From assembly GCF_900117415.1 (NCBI RefSeq), contig NZ_FPEI01000005.1, forward strand, positions 620,001 to 684,000: a stretch of DNA of 64,000 nucleotides, in the 5' to 3' direction. This DNA is from Hyphomicrobium sp. CS1BSMeth3. GTDB lineage: Bacteria > Pseudomonadota > Alphaproteobacteria > Rhizobiales > Hyphomicrobiaceae. A program made the position numbers and the translations under genes. This document shows positions 26,520-35,313 of this stretch, in pieces. The notes below the pieces were generated by a model, which saw only the letters and a list, made by a program, of their open reading frames with translations, had not been told where the DNA came from and made no database searches. The stretch's first letter is position 1. The number at the start of each line of letters is the position of its first letter.

Positions 26520-27506
26520 ATGGATCAGGTCGTACGCCCGCCGTCCGAAAGTCCGCTCGCGCAGCCACAGAGGCGTGCGGGAGCGCGTGCGCGCGACATC
26601 AAGCACCGCGTCGAGTTCGTGCTCGTCTGGATAGCAATCAAGCTCTTCCGCTTGCTGCCGATGCGCGTCGGGGTCGGCTTCGTCGCCGCCGTCTGCCGGA
26701 CCGTCGGCCCATGGCTCCGCCAGAACCGGCGCGCGCTCGAAAACCTCGCCATAGCATTCCCCGATCGCAGCCCGGAGGCACACCAGGCGATCGCCCGCGC
26801 CATGTGGGCCAACATGGGCCGCGTCTTCGCCGAGACCTTTTACATCGATCGCATTCTGGCCGATCCGACACGGCTCGAGATCACGAACGAGCCGCACTGG
26901 CGCGCGGAGATGCAGGCAGCCAGCTCGCAGGTTGGCGTGACGGCGCACATCGGCAACTGGGAGCTTGCCATTTGGCCGATGACGAAGTTCGGCCTCGCAC
27001 CGGCGGGCGTGTATCGGCCGCTCGCCAATCCCTACTTCGACCGCCTGCTGCGCGAACAGCGCGCGCCTCTCTATCCCTCGGGATTGCTTGGCAAGGGCGC
27101 GGAGACCGAGGCCGGGAGCGGACACAAGACGGCGCGCCTGCTCGTTGATCACGTTCGCCAGAGCGGCGCGATCGGCTTCGTCAGCGATCACTACGAACGC
27201 CGCGGCGTCGTGGTGCCGTTCATGGGACGCCACACGCGCGTCACGCCCGTCCCCGCGATGATCGCGCGCCACCTCGGCGCACGCGTATGGATGGGCCGCT
27301 GCCGCAGGATCGGCACGGAGAGCCGTTTCCGCCTCGATCTGACCGAGGTGCCGCTCCCCAAGACCAGCGCGCGCACCGCGGACACGAAGGCGCTCACCGC
27401 GGCCATGTTCGCCGTCTTCGAGGGCTGGATCCGCGAGAACCCCGAGCAGTGGATGTGGTGGAATACCCGCTGGGTCGCCGAGGCGGATACCAAGGATGAA
27501 GGTTGA
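26520..27506 (+). CDS. Lysophospholipid acyltransferase family (LpxL/HtrB-like), copy 2
   Basis: 328 aa, clearly a paralogue of the preceding gene (shared GNWELAIWP, LRRQR/LREQR, LLGKG, PAMIARR/H, EQWMW). H-x4-E is HIGNWE at 143-148. It has an extra N-terminal stretch of about 25 residues before the membrane anchor. Its ATG comes 4 bp after the stop of copy 1 and the AAAGGA lies almost against the ATG, so translation is probably coupled to copy 1. The role should be lipid A secondary acylation; which position cannot be told. Confidence 0.88.
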   Translation: MDQVVRPPSESPLAQPQRRAGARARDIKHRVEFVLVWIAIKLFRLLPMRVGVGFVAAVCRTVGPWLRQNRRALENLAIAFPDRSPEAHQAIARAMWANMGRVFAETFYIDRILADPTRLEITNEPHWRAEMQAASSQVGVTAHIGNWELAIWPMTKFGLAPAGVYRPLANPYFDRLLREQRAPLYPSGLLGKGAETEAGSGHKTARLLVDHVRQSGAIGFVSDHYERRGVVVPFMGRHTRVTPVPAMIARHLGARVWMGRCRRIGTESRFRLDLTEVPLPKTSARTADTKALTAAMFAVFEGWIRENPEQWMWWNTRWVAEADTKDEG

Positions 27507-27521
27507 GGGCTGAGGGCTTGC

Positions 27522-27543
27522 GCCAAGCGCCTGAGCGCTTGGC
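27522..27543 (+). terminator. Hairpin after the acyltransferase pair
   Basis: Perfect 9 bp stem GCCAAGCGC/GCGCTTGGC with loop CTGA, 16 bp after the stop. There is no U run, so it may act as a 3' stabiliser or a weak terminator. Confidence 0.5.
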
Positions 27544-27630
27544 AGCCCGGCCAGATCCGTGCCTTTCGCATGTGCGAAGGCCGCGCTACAAAGAGGTCGA
27601 CAGACCCACCGAGCGAGGATCAGGCGACCC

Positions 27631-28683
27631 ATGAGCGTTACCCGCACCCCGGCAAAATTCTTCGCCCCTCTCGCGACCGGCGCTCCCGAGCCCTATCGCC
27701 AGCTTCCCGTGCGGCTCGAGCGCATGATCCACTTCGTGCCGCCGCACAATGCGAAGATCCACGCCCGTCTGCCCGAGCTGATCAATCAGGTGGACGTCGT
27801 GCTCGGCAATCTCGAGGACGCCATTCCCGCCGACCAGAAGGAGAATGCGCGGGCTGGTTTCATCGAGATGGCGGAGGCCAATGACTTCGGCAGCACGGGC
27901 CTATGGACGCGCATCAACTGCCTGAACTCGCCCTGGGGCCTCGACGACATCCTCGCGATCGTACCGGCGGTCGGCCGCAAACTCGATGTGATGATGCTGC
28001 CCAAGGTCGAAGGGCCGTGGGACATCCACTATCTCGATCAGCTCCTGGCCCAGCTTGAAGCCAAGAACGGCATCAAGAAGCCCATTCTCATTCACGCCAT
28101 CCTCGAGACCGCGGAAGGCGTGAAGAATGTCGAGGCGATCGCCGTCGCCTCCCCGCGCATGCACGGCATGAGCCTCGGCCCCGCCGATCTCGCGGCATCG
28201 CGCGGCATGAAGACGACGCGCGTCGGCGGCGGACATCCTGACTATGGCGTCATTGCCGATGCGACCGCGGATGGCAGCAAGCGCGCCTTCGCCCAGCAGG
28301 ATCTGTGGCACTACACGGTGCAGAAGATGGTCGATGCGTGCTTGAGCGTCGGCATCAAGCCCTTCTACGGGCCGTTCGGCGACTTCTCGGATCTCGCGGC
28401 CTGTGAGTCCCAGTTCCGCAATTCGTTCCTGCAGGGTTGTCTCGGCGCCTGGTCGCTGCATCCGACGCAAATCGACATCGCCAAGCGCGTTTTCAGCCCC
28501 GACCCTGATGAAGTCGCGTTTGCGAAGAAGATCCTCGCCGCCATGCCGGACGGCACAGGCGCCGCGATCGTCGATGGCAAGTTCCAGGACGACGCGACGT
28601 GGAAACAGGCGAAGGTGATCGTGGATCTCGCCAAGCTGGTCGCGACGAAGGACCCCGAGCGCGCGGCGCTCTACGGCTTCTAG
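27631..28683 (+). CDS. HpcH/HpaI aldolase/citrate lyase family, malyl-CoA lyase-like
   Basis: 350 aa. A TIM-barrel lyase with the family marks LEDAIP (metal-site Glu/Asp), RINCLN (substrate Arg), [15 protein letters not shown] (metal Glu) and [10 protein letters not shown]. It resembles the CitE-like group that includes L-malyl-CoA/beta-methylmalyl-CoA lyase, which splits or forms malyl-CoA from acetyl-CoA and glyoxylate in the serine or ethylmalonyl-CoA cycles. The N-terminus ([24 protein letters not shown]) is unlike short CitE proteins. None of the partner genes is here, so the exact reaction is inference. I chose 27631 (GAGGATCAGGCGACCC upstream) over the longer frame. Confidence 0.78.
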   Translation: MSVTRTPAKFFAPLATGAPEPYRQLPVRLERMIHFVPPHNAKIHARLPELINQVDVVLGNLEDAIPADQKENARAGFIEMAEANDFGSTGLWTRINCLNSPWGLDDILAIVPAVGRKLDVMMLPKVEGPWDIHYLDQLLAQLEAKNGIKKPILIHAILETAEGVKNVEAIAVASPRMHGMSLGPADLAASRGMKTTRVGGGHPDYGVIADATADGSKRAFAQQDLWHYTVQKMVDACLSVGIKPFYGPFGDFSDLAACESQFRNSFLQGCLGAWSLHPTQIDIAKRVFSPDPDEVAFAKKILAAMPDGTGAAIVDGKFQDDATWKQAKVIVDLAKLVATKDPERAALYGF

Positions 28684-28721
28684 GGCGATTTTCTCAGAAC
28701 AAAAGAGCCAAACAAGGCCCA

Positions 28722-28743
28722 CGCCGACGACCGATCGTCGGCG
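28722..28743 (+). terminator. Hairpin after the aldolase gene
   Basis: Perfect 9 bp stem CGCCGACGA/TCGTCGGCG with loop CCGA, 38 bp after the stop. No U run follows. Confidence 0.45.
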
Positions 28744-28907
28744 ATCGTTGCACACCCGCTTGGCTCGGTTGGAAGCGGGACGCGTATCATATTGATATTT
28801 AACAAATATGACCGATGAACCGTGGCTGGCCGGGGACAGCCGGCCCATCTCCGCTCGGGTAAGAGGGACGCGCTCCGCGTGGAGCGAAAACCAGTTCGGG
28901 GATGCGT

Positions 28908-29669
28908 ATGAGTATGCGTTGGATCGGGACGATTGCCCTTGGAGCGGCGCTGTGCGCTGGCGGGGCGCAGGCGAGTGAGCCGACACAGGAGGTGCTGTCT
29001 AGCTGGGCAGGGCCCTACATCGGAGCCCACATTGGATACGGCTGGGGCAAGAACGAGTGGCGCGATTTCATCGACCCGGTGAATCCGCCCAACGTCGTGC
29101 CGGGCCCGGATGCGGACTTCGCGCTCCGCGGCGTCTTGGGCGGCGGCCAGATCGGCTACAATTGGCAGTTCGGCTCCACCGTGTTCGGTATCGAAGCCGC
29201 AGCGAGCGCCGCCAACATCAATGGGACGGGCGACAACGCACCCAATCCAATCTTTGCCGGCGGCTGCCTCCAGCAGAACGACTGCAACACGAAGATCCAG
29301 GCCTTCGGCACGCTGACGGCCCGCATCGGCACGGTGGTCGACCGCGCACTCGTCTATGCGAAGGGCGGCGCGGCCTGGGGTGTGGCCAAGCACAGCACCG
29401 GCGCAAGCGATCCGGATTTCCCGAACGACCCATACGCAAACTACAGCGCTTCGGTGGATCAGACTCGCTGGGGCTGGACCATCGGCGCGGGCATCGAGTA
29501 CGCGCTCGCCCCCGGCTGGTCGGCCAAGCTCGAGTACAACTACATCGACCTCGGCAAGGATCAGGCGACGTTCAGGTATCAGCCTGATCAGAGCTTCGCC
29601 GCGCGCGCCGACTCCGAGCTCAGCCTGCACACGGTCACACTCGGCGTGAACTATCGCTTCGGCGAGTGA
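28908..29669 (+). CDS. Omp25/31-type outer membrane beta-barrel porin
   Basis: About 253 aa with a signal peptide (MSMRWIGTIALG..., cleavage after QAS). The mature protein opens with SWAGPYIGAHIGYGWG and alternates aromatic and polar residues to the end, with GGGQIGYNWQ, VFGIEAAAS, TARIGTVVDRALVYAKGGAAWG, GWTIGAGIEYAL, WSAKLEYNYIDLG and VTLGVNYRF near the C-terminus. This is the eight-stranded Omp25/31 type of Hyphomicrobiales, thought to be a surface antigen or porin-like protein. Of three in-frame ATGs (28902, 28908, 28914) the middle one has GGGG at good spacing. The AT-rich stretch 28785-28811 upstream, including CATATT/AATATG, is a likely promoter or operator. Confidence 0.9.
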   Translation: MSMRWIGTIALGAALCAGGAQASEPTQEVLSSWAGPYIGAHIGYGWGKNEWRDFIDPVNPPNVVPGPDADFALRGVLGGGQIGYNWQFGSTVFGIEAAASAANINGTGDNAPNPIFAGGCLQQNDCNTKIQAFGTLTARIGTVVDRALVYAKGGAAWGVAKHSTGASDPDFPNDPYANYSASVDQTRWGWTIGAGIEYALAPGWSAKLEYNYIDLGKDQATFRYQPDQSFAARADSELSLHTVTLGVNYRFGE

Positions 29670-29822
29670 GGAAGGTCGAGCCTCGCATTCTAGCGGTCGG
29701 TGCTGCGCCGACAGGATTGCGCGCAGTACCGATCGCCGGGACTTCAGGACGAGTCTCGGGTATCTCCTCGCCGTTGAATCGGCCAGTATGGCGTCCTGTT
29801 ATGAGGACGCGAGGAGTACATA

Positions 29823-30590
29823 ATGACTGCACCGACGACCGTCGGCTCCGGCATCCCCGCCGTCGATGCCTATCTCGAAGAGAGCTACGACAAGGTCATC
29901 GGCATGTCGTCGCGCTTCGCGGCGGGCATCTGCTGCGGGCTCATGCGCATTCAATCGGAGCTTGGCGTCAAGGGGCCGGTCGCGGAGCTAGGAGCGTTCG
30001 AGGGACGCTTCTTCATTGCCCTTGCCAAGGCGCTGCAAGATGGCGAGCGGGCGCTCGGCATCGACATCTTCGAATGGCCCAACCCACAGGTGATCGATCG
30101 TTTCGAAGCCAATTGTGTGCGCCAGGGTGTGCCGGCGGAAAAGCGCATCACGTGGAAGGCCGACAGCAACAAGATGGCGCCGGAAGAGCTGCTGGCGAAG
30201 CTCGACGGCAAGAAGGTGCGCCTCATTCATGTCGATGGCGAGCATACGCAGGCGGCACTGACCAAAGATCTGGAGCTGGCGACGGCCGTGATCGGCGATG
30301 GCGGCGTCATTGTGCTCGATGACATGCTGCATCCCGGCTATCCGACGCTCATGGTGGCCGTGCAGGCGTATCTGGACCGGCATCCCGAGATGACGGTTCT
30401 CTGCATCATCGACCGCGAGTCGATCTATGCCGCGACCAAGTTCATTCTCTGCCAGAAGACCTGGTTCAAGAAGTACGAGGCGGGCCTGCTCGACGCCTAC
30501 CGCGCCAATGTCTGGCCCATGGGCTCCAACTTCGAGCCGCACTGGTGCCTCGTGCTCGCACTCGACACGCGACTTGCGCCGCTGGAGTGA
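29823..30590 (+). CDS. Class I SAM-dependent methyltransferase (Methyltransf_24 type)
   Basis: 255 aa. SAM-binding motif I reads VAELGAFEGRFF (about 55-66), motif II has GIDIFE and the post-motif acid IHVDGEHT, then VIVLDDM. This pattern fits O-methyltransferase-like enzymes of the Methyltransf_24 group; the substrate is unknown. A strong GAGGAGTACATA precedes the ATG. It stands between the porin gene and an RNA methyltransferase gene on the same strand, without close spacing that would prove an operon. Confidence 0.82.
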   Translation: MTAPTTVGSGIPAVDAYLEESYDKVIGMSSRFAAGICCGLMRIQSELGVKGPVAELGAFEGRFFIALAKALQDGERALGIDIFEWPNPQVIDRFEANCVRQGVPAEKRITWKADSNKMAPEELLAKLDGKKVRLIHVDGEHTQAALTKDLELATAVIGDGGVIVLDDMLHPGYPTLMVAVQAYLDRHPEMTVLCIIDRESIYAATKFILCQKTWFKKYEAGLLDAYRANVWPMGSNFEPHWCLVLALDTRLAPLE

Positions 30591-30637
30591 AGGGGACACT
30601 TGACGCTTGGCGGTAAAGGGACGATGCCCTTGCCGCC

Positions 30638-31774
30638 ATGCCTCCTGCTCCAGCACACAAAACCAAAACCGACCACTTCAAGATTTTCCTGGCGACTGCG
30701 CCGGGCCTGGAAGCCGTGCTGTGGGAGGAAGTGAAGTCGCTCCGCTTCAGGGCCGCGAAGCAGGTCGCAGGCGGCGTGACGGTCAACGGGAACTGGCGCG
30801 ACGCCTGGCGCGCCAATCTCGAAGTGCGCGGCGCGAACAAGGTGCTCGCCCGCGTGGGCGCGTTCCGCGTCTTTCAACTCACCGAGCTCGACAAACTTGC
30901 CCGCCGCGTACCATGGGGCTCGGTTCTGCGCGCCGATGTGCCGTTCCGCGTCGAGGTGACGTGCAAGAAGTCGAAGATCTACCATTCCGGCGCAGCGGCA
31001 CAGCGCATCCAGAAAGCGATCAGCGAGAGGCTTGGCGCGCCCGCCGCCGACGAAGCCGACGTTACCGTGATGGCGCGCATCGAGAACGATCTCTGCACCA
31101 TCAGCGTTGATACCTCGGGCGAGCTGCTGCACAAGCGCGGCTTCAAGGTGGCCGTCGCAAAGGCACCCATGCGCGAGACCATGGCCGCGCTCTTCCTGCG
31201 CCAGTGCGGCTACGTCGGCACGGAGCCGGTCGTCGATCCCATGTGCGGATCGGGTACGTTCGTCATCGAAGCGGCCGAGATCGCCGCCGGACTGAAGCCC
31301 GGCCGCGAGCGGCACTTCGCCTTCGAGCAGCTTGCGACATTCGATGCGGCCGCGTGGGAGGAAATGCGGCGCGCAGCGCCCGAGGTGAAGCCCGCATTCC
31401 GTTTCTACGGCAGCGACCGGGATGCCGGCGCCATCGAGATGAGTCGTGCCAATGCTGCGCGAGCGGGTGTCGGCGATCTCGTCGACTTCCACCAGCACGC
31501 CATCAGCGATCTCGTGCTGCCGCCGGGACCGCCCGGCCTCGTCATCGCCAACGCGCCCTATGGCGACCGCATTGGCAACAAGAAGCGCCTCGAAGCCCTG
31601 TACCGCGCCTTCGGCGAGACGCTGCGGACCCGCTTTTCCGGCTGGCGTATCGGGCTCGTTACGGATGCCTCCTGGCTCGCCAAGGCGACGGGTCTTCCGT
31701 TCCTGCCGACGACGGCCCCGGTCGCGCACGGCGGCATACGGGTGACGCTCTTCAGGACGGAGGCGTTGCCTTAG
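30638..31774 (+). CDS. THUMP-domain RNA methyltransferase (RlmL-like, UPF0020)
   Basis: 378 aa. The N-terminal part (about 5-170) has the ferredoxin-like/THUMP character with FLATAPGLEAVLWEEVK at the start. The methyltransferase half has motif I VVDPMCGSGTFVIEAAEIAAG and motif IV NAPYGDRIGN. This combination identifies 23S rRNA guanine-N2 methyltransferases of the RlmL/YcbY kind (m2G2445 in E. coli), here lacking the RlmK half. In motif IV the usual NPPY is NAPY, which is compatible with activity but worth noting. The start uses the ATG at 30638. Confidence 0.86.
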   Translation: MPPAPAHKTKTDHFKIFLATAPGLEAVLWEEVKSLRFRAAKQVAGGVTVNGNWRDAWRANLEVRGANKVLARVGAFRVFQLTELDKLARRVPWGSVLRADVPFRVEVTCKKSKIYHSGAAAQRIQKAISERLGAPAADEADVTVMARIENDLCTISVDTSGELLHKRGFKVAVAKAPMRETMAALFLRQCGYVGTEPVVDPMCGSGTFVIEAAEIAAGLKPGRERHFAFEQLATFDAAAWEEMRRAAPEVKPAFRFYGSDRDAGAIEMSRANAARAGVGDLVDFHQHAISDLVLPPGPPGLVIANAPYGDRIGNKKRLEALYRAFGETLRTRFSGWRIGLVTDASWLAKATGLPFLPTTAPVAHGGIRVTLFRTEALP

Positions 31775-31872
31775 GCAGTCCGGACAAAGCTCAGGCCAGC
31801 CCTGAATGCCCGCTATGCTGCAATCTATTGTCAGTTGACGGCCGGAGCGGCGAGCGTCATTCCTCCCCGGCC

Positions 31873-33087
31873 ATGACAGCCACCCTCGCCAATGCCGCGT
31901 CCCGGCCGCTGCTGCCGATCCTGGTCGCCTTGAGCGGGGCGCACCTGCTCAACGACCTCATCCAGTCGATGATCCCGGCCATGTACCCTCTCATCAAAGA
32001 GGCGTACAATTTGGACTTCGCGCACATCGGCCTCATCACGCTGGCCTTCCAGGTCACCTCGTCGCTGCTGCAGCCCGTCCTCGGTCACGTCACCGACAAT
32101 CGGCCGTGGCCCTATGCGATGGTCGCGGGCATGGGCGCGACGCTCATCGGCCTGTTCGGCCTGTCGTTCGCGCCGAACTACGCCATGGTCCTGCTCTCAG
32201 CGGCCATGATCGGGCTCGGCTCGGCCGTGTTTCACCCAGAGGCGACGCGCATGGCGCGCCACGCCGCTGCCGGGCAGCAGGGCCTCGCGCAGGGCGTCTT
32301 CCAGATCGGTGGCCATGTCGGCTATGCAGCAGGCCCGCTGCTCGCGGCGATGATCGTCGTGCCGCGAGGCCAGCAGAGCCTCGCGTGGATGTCGGTCGTC
32401 GCACTGATCGCCATGGTCCTCATGGCGTGGACGGGCGGCCGCTATGCTGAGATGCGCCGCGAGCAGGCGGCAGCGGCCGCCGCTGCGGCACCGCCGAGCA
32501 AGGGAACGAGTACGAGTGCCGCCGGTCCCATGCTGCCGACAGGCCATGTGCTGTTCGCCATGGCGATCCTCATTCTGATCCTGCTGTCGAAGAACGCCTA
32601 CACGGCCGCGTTCACGTCCTACTACACGTTCTATCTGATCGAGCAGTTCGGCGTGTCGGTGCAGCTCTCGCAGATCATGCTGTTCATCTATCTCGTGGTC
32701 GGCGCGATCGGCGTGATCATCGGCGGCATGGTCGGTGACCGCATCGGGCGTCACCGGGTGATCTGGATCTCGATCCTCGGCGCGCTGCCCTTCGCCCTCA
32801 TCCTGCCCTACGCGGACCTCTTCTGGACGGGCGTGCTGAGCGTCGTCATCAGCCTGATCATGGCGAGCGCGTTCTCGGCCATCCTCATCTACGCGATCGA
32901 TCTCGTGCCGCATCGCGTGGGGCTCGTCGGTGGGCTGTTCTATGGTCTGGCCTTCGGGCTCGGCGGTCTCGCAGCTGCGGCACTCGGCCTGCTCGCCGAC
33001 TGGATCGGCATCATTGCCGTGTTCAAGCTCGTGGCCTGGGTCCCTGCTCTAGGCCTGCTGACGTTCCTGCTCCCGCGGACGTCGTGA
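31873..33087 (+). CDS. fsr: MFS transporter, Fsr (fosmidomycin resistance) type
   Basis: 404 aa, twelve predicted helices. It opens HLLNDLIQSMIPAMYPLIKEAYNLDFAHIGLITLAFQVTSSLLQPVLG and has SAVFHPEATRMAR in loop 2-3, the Ala/Pro-rich central loop, and KNAYTAAFTSYYTFYLIEQFG, GDRIGRHRVIW and SAFSAILIYAIDLVPHRVG. I recognise these as E. coli Fsr signatures. Fsr exports fosmidomycin and some other compounds; the native role here is not known. The start is taken at 31873 because membrane-domain homology begins there; the ribosome-binding site is poor. panC follows 110 bp downstream. Confidence 0.86.
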   Translation: MTATLANAASRPLLPILVALSGAHLLNDLIQSMIPAMYPLIKEAYNLDFAHIGLITLAFQVTSSLLQPVLGHVTDNRPWPYAMVAGMGATLIGLFGLSFAPNYAMVLLSAAMIGLGSAVFHPEATRMARHAAAGQQGLAQGVFQIGGHVGYAAGPLLAAMIVVPRGQQSLAWMSVVALIAMVLMAWTGGRYAEMRREQAAAAAAAAPPSKGTSTSAAGPMLPTGHVLFAMAILILILLSKNAYTAAFTSYYTFYLIEQFGVSVQLSQIMLFIYLVVGAIGVIIGGMVGDRIGRHRVIWISILGALPFALILPYADLFWTGVLSVVISLIMASAFSAILIYAIDLVPHRVGLVGGLFYGLAFGLGGLAAAALGLLADWIGIIAVFKLVAWVPALGLLTFLLPRTS

Positions 33088-33197
33088 AACCATAGCACGC
33101 GATCGGCCTGCGGCGCCTTGACTTCTGCCCGCCAACGGACGATCGAAGCGCGAGAGCGACTGCGCGCGAGGACGCATCACGCATCCGGGAGCCCGAA

Positions 33198-34055
33198 ATG
33201 CCCGACTTTCCCATTCCCGTCAGCGCCACTGTCGCCGATCTCCGGCTGCGCGTGCGTACATGGCGCAGCGAGGGCCTGCGCGTGGGCCTCGTGCCGACCA
33301 TGGGCGCGCTGCACGAGGGGCATATCTCGCTCGTGCGCATCGCGCAGCAGACCTGCGATCGCATCGTCACCTCGATCTTCGTCAACCCGACGCAGTTCGC
33401 GCCGACCGAGGACTTTTCGACCTATCCGCGCACGTTCGACGACGATGTCGCGCAGCTCGCCGAGGCCGACTGCCATCTCGTGTGGGCACCGACGCCGTCC
33501 GAGATGTACCCCGAGGGCTTCGCGACGCGCGTCGTCCCGGCGGGTGCGGCCGAAGGGCTCGAAACGGATTTCCGCCCGCACTTCTTCGGCGGTGTCGCGA
33601 CCGTGTGCACGAAACTCTTTCAGCAGGTGACGCCGGACATCGCCGTGTTCGGCGAGAAGGACTTCCAGCAGCTCGCCGTGATCCGCCAGATCGTGCGGGA
33701 TCTCGATATGCCGCTCTCGATCGTCGGCGCGCCGACCGTGCGCGAGGCAGACGGTCTCGCCATGTCGAGCCGCAATCGCTACCTCTCCGCCGACGAGCGC
33801 CGGACGGCACCGCTCATTCACGAGGTGATCAGCGGGGTGGCAGCGCATGTTCTGGAAGGCGGCAATGCCGATTCCGCGTGTGCGGAGGCCGCGCGCCAGC
33901 TCACTGCCGGTGGCTTCCAGAAGATCGACTACATCGCGGTGCGCGATGCAGCGACGCTCGGCGCCTACGATCCCAAGAAGGGTGCGGGCCGGGTTCTGGC
34001 AGCGGCGTGGCTCGGCAAGACGCGCCTCATCGATAACATCGCGATCGAGTCCTAG
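33198..34055 (+). CDS. panC: Pantothenate synthetase
   Basis: 285 aa, full length. It condenses pantoate and beta-alanine with ATP to make pantothenate (coenzyme A pathway). Recognised motifs: PTMGALHEGH with the HxGH nucleotide site near residue 40, SIFVNPTQF, PEGFATRV, GEKDFQQLAVIRQ and AMSSRNRYLS, the KMSKS-like loop. No panB or panD is close by. AACCGGGAGCCCG-type purines precede the ATG; the spacing is acceptable. Confidence 0.96.
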   Translation: MPDFPIPVSATVADLRLRVRTWRSEGLRVGLVPTMGALHEGHISLVRIAQQTCDRIVTSIFVNPTQFAPTEDFSTYPRTFDDDVAQLAEADCHLVWAPTPSEMYPEGFATRVVPAGAAEGLETDFRPHFFGGVATVCTKLFQQVTPDIAVFGEKDFQQLAVIRQIVRDLDMPLSIVGAPTVREADGLAMSSRNRYLSADERRTAPLIHEVISGVAAHVLEGGNADSACAEAARQLTAGGFQKIDYIAVRDAATLGAYDPKKGAGRVLAAAWLGKTRLIDNIAIES

Positions 34056-34115
34056 CCCTGCGAACGCCTGCCTGTCCATTGGACAGCGGCTGCGCAACAG
34101 CGCACACTTCAGCGC

Positions 34116-35027
34116 ATGATCGAGCTGGACATCGCCGAGGCTCAGACCATAGGCACGCGCGCCGAGCAGCAGGATGCGACGGCGATCGTGCGCATTGGCG
34201 ATGCGGGCGATGCCGTCCTGCTCGTTCTTGCCGACGGTCTCGGCGGCCATGCAAACGGTGCCGAGGCGGCGCGCCTCGTGGCCGAAACGTTCCGCGAGCG
34301 CGTGCCCGGCGGTGGCTTCCGGAAACCAGAGGATCGGCGGCGCGCCCTGGACGAGACGATCCAGGAGGTCAATCAGCGCATTCTAGCCGCCAGCAATCCT
34401 GCAGACGGCGAACGCAGCATGGGAAGCACGGCGGTCGCCGCGATCGTCGCCGAGGGACGCCTGCGCTGGATCAGCGTCGGCGACAGCCATCTCTATGTCT
34501 GGCGGCGCGGGCGACTGGCAAAGCTCAATGCGGACCATTCACAGGCCGGCATCATGATCCGGCAGGGCTATGCCACCGACCATCCGGCCGTGCTGAATGC
34601 GCGCTCGCTGCTCGCCTCCGCGCTGACGGGAAGCTCCATCGAGGAGATCGACGCCCCCGTCGACGACCTGGCCCTGGCGCGCGACGACGTGGTCCTGCTG
34701 GCCAGCGACGGGCTCGATGGGCTAAACGGGACCGAAATCGCCCGGATCATCGGCGAGACCTTCGCCTCAGGGGCGGAGGCCATTGCGAACGCGCTGATCG
34801 CGGCCGTCATCGCCCATAGGTTGCAGCGGCAGGACAATGCCACGGTCGTGGTCGCGCGCGTCCTCGGCAGCGGCGCGCCGGCCCATAACGACGATCCCCT
34901 GCCCGACAGCGTCCCGACCCCGGCTGCCGTAGGTGATTACTCCGGGGCTGGACACGGGTGGTCCCTGACGGTCGGCGCCGCCGTGCTGCTGGCGATCCTC
35001 GCAGGCGTCATCATGACGCAAATTTAA
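34116..35027 (+). CDS. PP2C-type serine/threonine phosphatase with C-terminal membrane anchor
   Basis: 303 aa. It has the PP2C metal motifs: QQDA near 18-21, LADGLGGH, GSTAVAAIV, ISVGDSHLY, ASDGLDGL and QDNATVVVA. After a Pro/Gly-rich linker (about 250-275) a hydrophobic helix (about 280-300) ends the protein, so it is likely tail-anchored in the inner membrane with the catalytic domain in the cytoplasm. Such phosphatases reverse Hanks-type kinase phosphorylation (for example type VI secretion PppA), but no kinase, FHA or T6SS gene is in the window. The start has no clear ribosome-binding site. It precedes ftsH, which has its own promoter. Confidence 0.84.
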   Translation: MIELDIAEAQTIGTRAEQQDATAIVRIGDAGDAVLLVLADGLGGHANGAEAARLVAETFRERVPGGGFRKPEDRRRALDETIQEVNQRILAASNPADGERSMGSTAVAAIVAEGRLRWISVGDSHLYVWRRGRLAKLNADHSQAGIMIRQGYATDHPAVLNARSLLASALTGSSIEEIDAPVDDLALARDDVVLLASDGLDGLNGTEIARIIGETFASGAEAIANALIAAVIAHRLQRQDNATVVVARVLGSGAPAHNDDPLPDSVPTPAAVGDYSGAGHGWSLTVGAAVLLAILAGVIMTQI

Positions 35028-35157
35028 TGACGGCTCGGGCCGCAATTGCAGGTAATACCTGCTCTCGGAAAAAGGTACTCGAGGCCCTGACCGGCCAGCG
35101 GCGGTGGCCGGTCTCGGACGAACGGCTGGGCGGCGTTCACTGCTTTTGCGCAAGATC

Positions 35158-35218
35158 CGAATCGTAAGGTACGATTCGTCCACCAATTCTTGGCAAATTC
35201 GGTTCTCCAACCTATCTT
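35158..35218 (+). promoter_or_regulatory. ftsH promoter with upstream palindrome
   Basis: TTGGCA at 35190-35195 and TATCTT at 35213-35218 are separated by 17 bp, a good sigma-70-type promoter for ftsH 95 bp downstream. Immediately upstream is a perfect palindrome (35158-35166 with 35170-35178) containing GAATC and GATTC, two GANTC sites that CcrM would methylate. No other feature is seen in 35028-35313. Confidence 0.55.
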
Positions 35219-35313
35219 AAGCCCAGCACTTGTGGACCGGGCCTTCCCGAGGCCATGCGATGTGTGCGGGATTGCCGTCGCGCACGATCTGGTGCCACCA
35301 GGAAGGGGTGCAT

